Positions 5,257 through 6,215 of a stretch of DNA of 6,215 nucleotides are shown piece by piece. Source of the DNA: Candidatus Omnitrophota bacterium (GTDB lineage: Bacteria; Omnitrophota; Gorgyraeia; Gygaellales; Profunditerraquicolaceae); contig JAQUMS010000084.1 in assembly GCA_028717985.1 (NCBI GenBank), positions 1 through 6,215 of the forward strand. The letters run 5' to 3'. Each line of letters begins with the position of its first letter. Position 1 is the first letter of the stretch. The translations under genes were made by a program, and so were the position numbers. The notes under the pieces were generated by a model that saw only the letters and a list, made by a program, of their open reading frames with translations, was not told the origin of the DNA and did no database searches.

Positions 5257-5335
5257 GGGGTTAATTCGCAGACGTCCGCCTAAAAGATGGACTACAACTT
5301 ACGTCTACTAGTTCCGTAAGTTGTCTGCTCATTAA
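5257..5335 (+). repeat. 79-bp structured element, copy 2, next to the ribosome site
   Basis: This copy lies 136 bases after copy 1. It starts GGGGTTAATTC and ends GCTCATTAA, immediately at the AAGGAG of the next gene. The stem is ACAACTTACG (5294-5303) with CGTAAGTTGT (5315-5324) and an 11-base loop; it differs from copy 1 by a T-A to C-G exchange on both arms. Outer GCAG/CTGC (5268-5271, 5325-5328) and inner GTCC/GGAC (5274-5277, 5289-5292) pairs would make a three-way junction. GCTC (5327-5330) could alternatively pair with GAGC (5337-5340) over the Shine-Dalgarno site. Confidence 0.75.
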
Positions 5336-5344
5336 GGAGCTGAG

Positions 5345-5941
5345 ATGAGATACTTTTTTCTTAAAGGAGGATTAAGTTTATTTGTTTTTATTCTTGGTTT
5401 TTGCCCCTTTGTTTATTCTCAGGAATTTTCCGCAGATATGATCGGGCCGGAGATTTCGTCTAATCAGGTTATCGGTAAGATTTACGTGGGGAAGGATAAA
5501 GTGAAAATTGTGCAGGATGGCGCTCAGAGCATGATCATAAGGCTGGACAAAAAAGTAGCGTGGGTTTTGATGCCGGAGGTGCAGTCATATATTGAATTGC
5601 CCCTAAAAGACGAAAACCTTGTAAGTTATTCTCCTCATTCGCCGACTGAATCAGAAAGTGTTCTTATCGGTACTGAACAGGTTGATGGGAGGCAAACCGA
5701 TAAATTCCGTGTTGTTTTCAACGCTGAAGGGAAAAAGATGGTTATTTTTAAATGGATCGATAAAGAATTGAATTTCCCTGTTAAAATTACAGCTGAAGAT
5801 GGAAGTTGGGGGATGAAATATACCAATATCCAGCTTGCTATGCAGCCGGAAAGGCTTTTTGAGGTGGCGGTAAATTTTGAAAAGAAATCCGCCAAAGATT
5901 TAAGTGCTATTATGGAAAATGCGGGTGAAAGCAGTCAATAA
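5345..5941 (+). CDS. DUF4412 / LolA-like exported protein
   Basis: A 198-residue protein; AAGGAG (5334-5339) lies 5 bases before the ATG. It has an N-terminal signal peptide (basic start, hydrophobic 9-22, likely cleavage after VYS25, before Gln26). Cys20 is not in a proper lipobox, so a soluble periplasmic protein is expected. The mature part follows the pattern of DUF4412 proteins, a LolA/LolB-type beta fold: FSADM (28-32), GKIYVGKDKVKI (44-55), MIIRLDKKVAWVLMPE (63-78), YIELPL (82-87), IGTEQVDGRQTDKFRVVF (108-125), WIDKELNFPVKITAEDG (137-153) and LFEV (171-174). LolA-type proteins carry lipids or lipoproteins across the periplasm; for DUF4412 the ligand is not established. Its stop is 13 bases from the next start, implying an operon. 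Expression may be controlled by the structured leader upstream. Confidence 0.85.
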   Translation: MRYFFLKGGLSLFVFILGFCPFVYSQEFSADMIGPEISSNQVIGKIYVGKDKVKIVQDGAQSMIIRLDKKVAWVLMPEVQSYIELPLKDENLVSYSPHSPTESESVLIGTEQVDGRQTDKFRVVFNAEGKKMVIFKWIDKELNFPVKITAEDGSWGMKYTNIQLAMQPERLFEVAVNFEKKSAKDLSAIMENAGESSQ

Positions 5942-5954
5942 GAGGAAAATAACC

Positions 5955-6215
5955 ATGGATTATTTAAAAATAGCTATCGAGGCGGCCCGAAAGGCGGGAG
6001 CCATACATAAAAAATACTTTGGAAAAAATTTCAAAGTCAGCCAGAAATCATTTTCATTTGATTTGGTGACTTCCGTTGACCTTAAGGCGGAAAAAGCAGT
6101 AGTATCGTTTATCAGAAAATATTTTCCAGAACACAATTTTCTTGCCGAAGAGAACCGGTATCAGCAAACAGGATCCGAATATACCTGGATCATTGATCCT
6201 TTGGACGGGACAAAT
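5955..6215 (+). CDS. Inositol monophosphatase family protein (3'-partial)
   Basis: 87 codons are visible before the window ends; family members are usually about 260 residues. AGAGGA (5941-5946) lies 8 bases before the ATG, overlapping the stop of the upstream gene. Family signatures are present: an N-terminal helix AARKAGAIHKKYF, DLVTSVDLKAEKAV (36-49), AEEN (64-67, metal-binding Glu) and WIIDPLDGTN (78-87) with metal-binding Asp81 and Asp84 of the magnesium site. The family hydrolyses inositol-1-phosphate or related small phosphates (fructose-1,6-bisphosphate, 3'-phosphoadenosine phosphate). The half that would tell SuhB, FBPase and CysQ types apart is missing. It is probably co-transcribed with the DUF4412 gene; a functional link is not evident. 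Confidence 0.93.
   Translation, partial: MDYLKIAIEAARKAGAIHKKYFGKNFKVSQKSFSFDLVTSVDLKAEKAVVSFIRKYFPEHNFLAEENRYQQTGSEYTWIIDPLDGTN

Overview
The window looks like bacterial chromosome of moderate, slightly AT-rich composition. Compact genes carry Shine-Dalgarno sites, a Cys-rich type II secretion-style pseudopilin and a DUF4412/LolA-like exported protein, and there is a very long repeat protein with a C-terminal cysteine-peptidase-like domain. This combination is reminiscent of Omnitrophota (PVC-related) or another uncultured Gram-negative (diderm) lineage. The assignment is inferred from protein style only; no phylogenetic marker is present. All genes found are on the + strand.

Layout. (1) Positions 1-3185 hold the 3' part of a very large gene whose true start lies upstream. 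Its N-terminal part is a 65-residue tandem repeat (FliG/MgtE-N-like helical pattern), followed by about 650 residues of mostly helical unknown sequence and a C-terminal domain with a clan CD-like His/Cys pair. (2) Positions 3186-3345 hold a good sigma-70-type promoter whose -10 sits inside a perfect dyad, driving (3) a GspG-like pseudopilin (3346-3921). (4) Positions 3922-4122 hold an extended -10 promoter leading to (5) a 79-residue two-helix membrane protein (4123-4362). (6) Positions 4363-5344 are a 982-base non-protein region packed with structure. It contains an 18-bp perfect palindrome, a tRNA-Ser(CGA), a 161-bp tandem array of 2.65 copies abutting the tRNA, a possible terminator, and a leader-like stretch with two 79-bp elements exactly 136 bp apart. 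(7) Positions 5345-5941 encode a DUF4412/LolA-like periplasmic protein. (8) Positions 5955-6215 hold the start of an inositol monophosphatase family gene, probably in an operon with (7).

The most unusual content is in regions 1 and 6. The 161-bp repeats show a fully compensatory base-pair change between copies, and every copy carries a 14-base stretch exactly complementary to the 3' end and T-tract of the neighbouring tRNA-Ser. The paired 79-bp elements in front of the DUF4412 gene also differ by a compensatory base pair, which suggests a structured, possibly regulatory RNA leader. No known system that would explain these elements was recognised.
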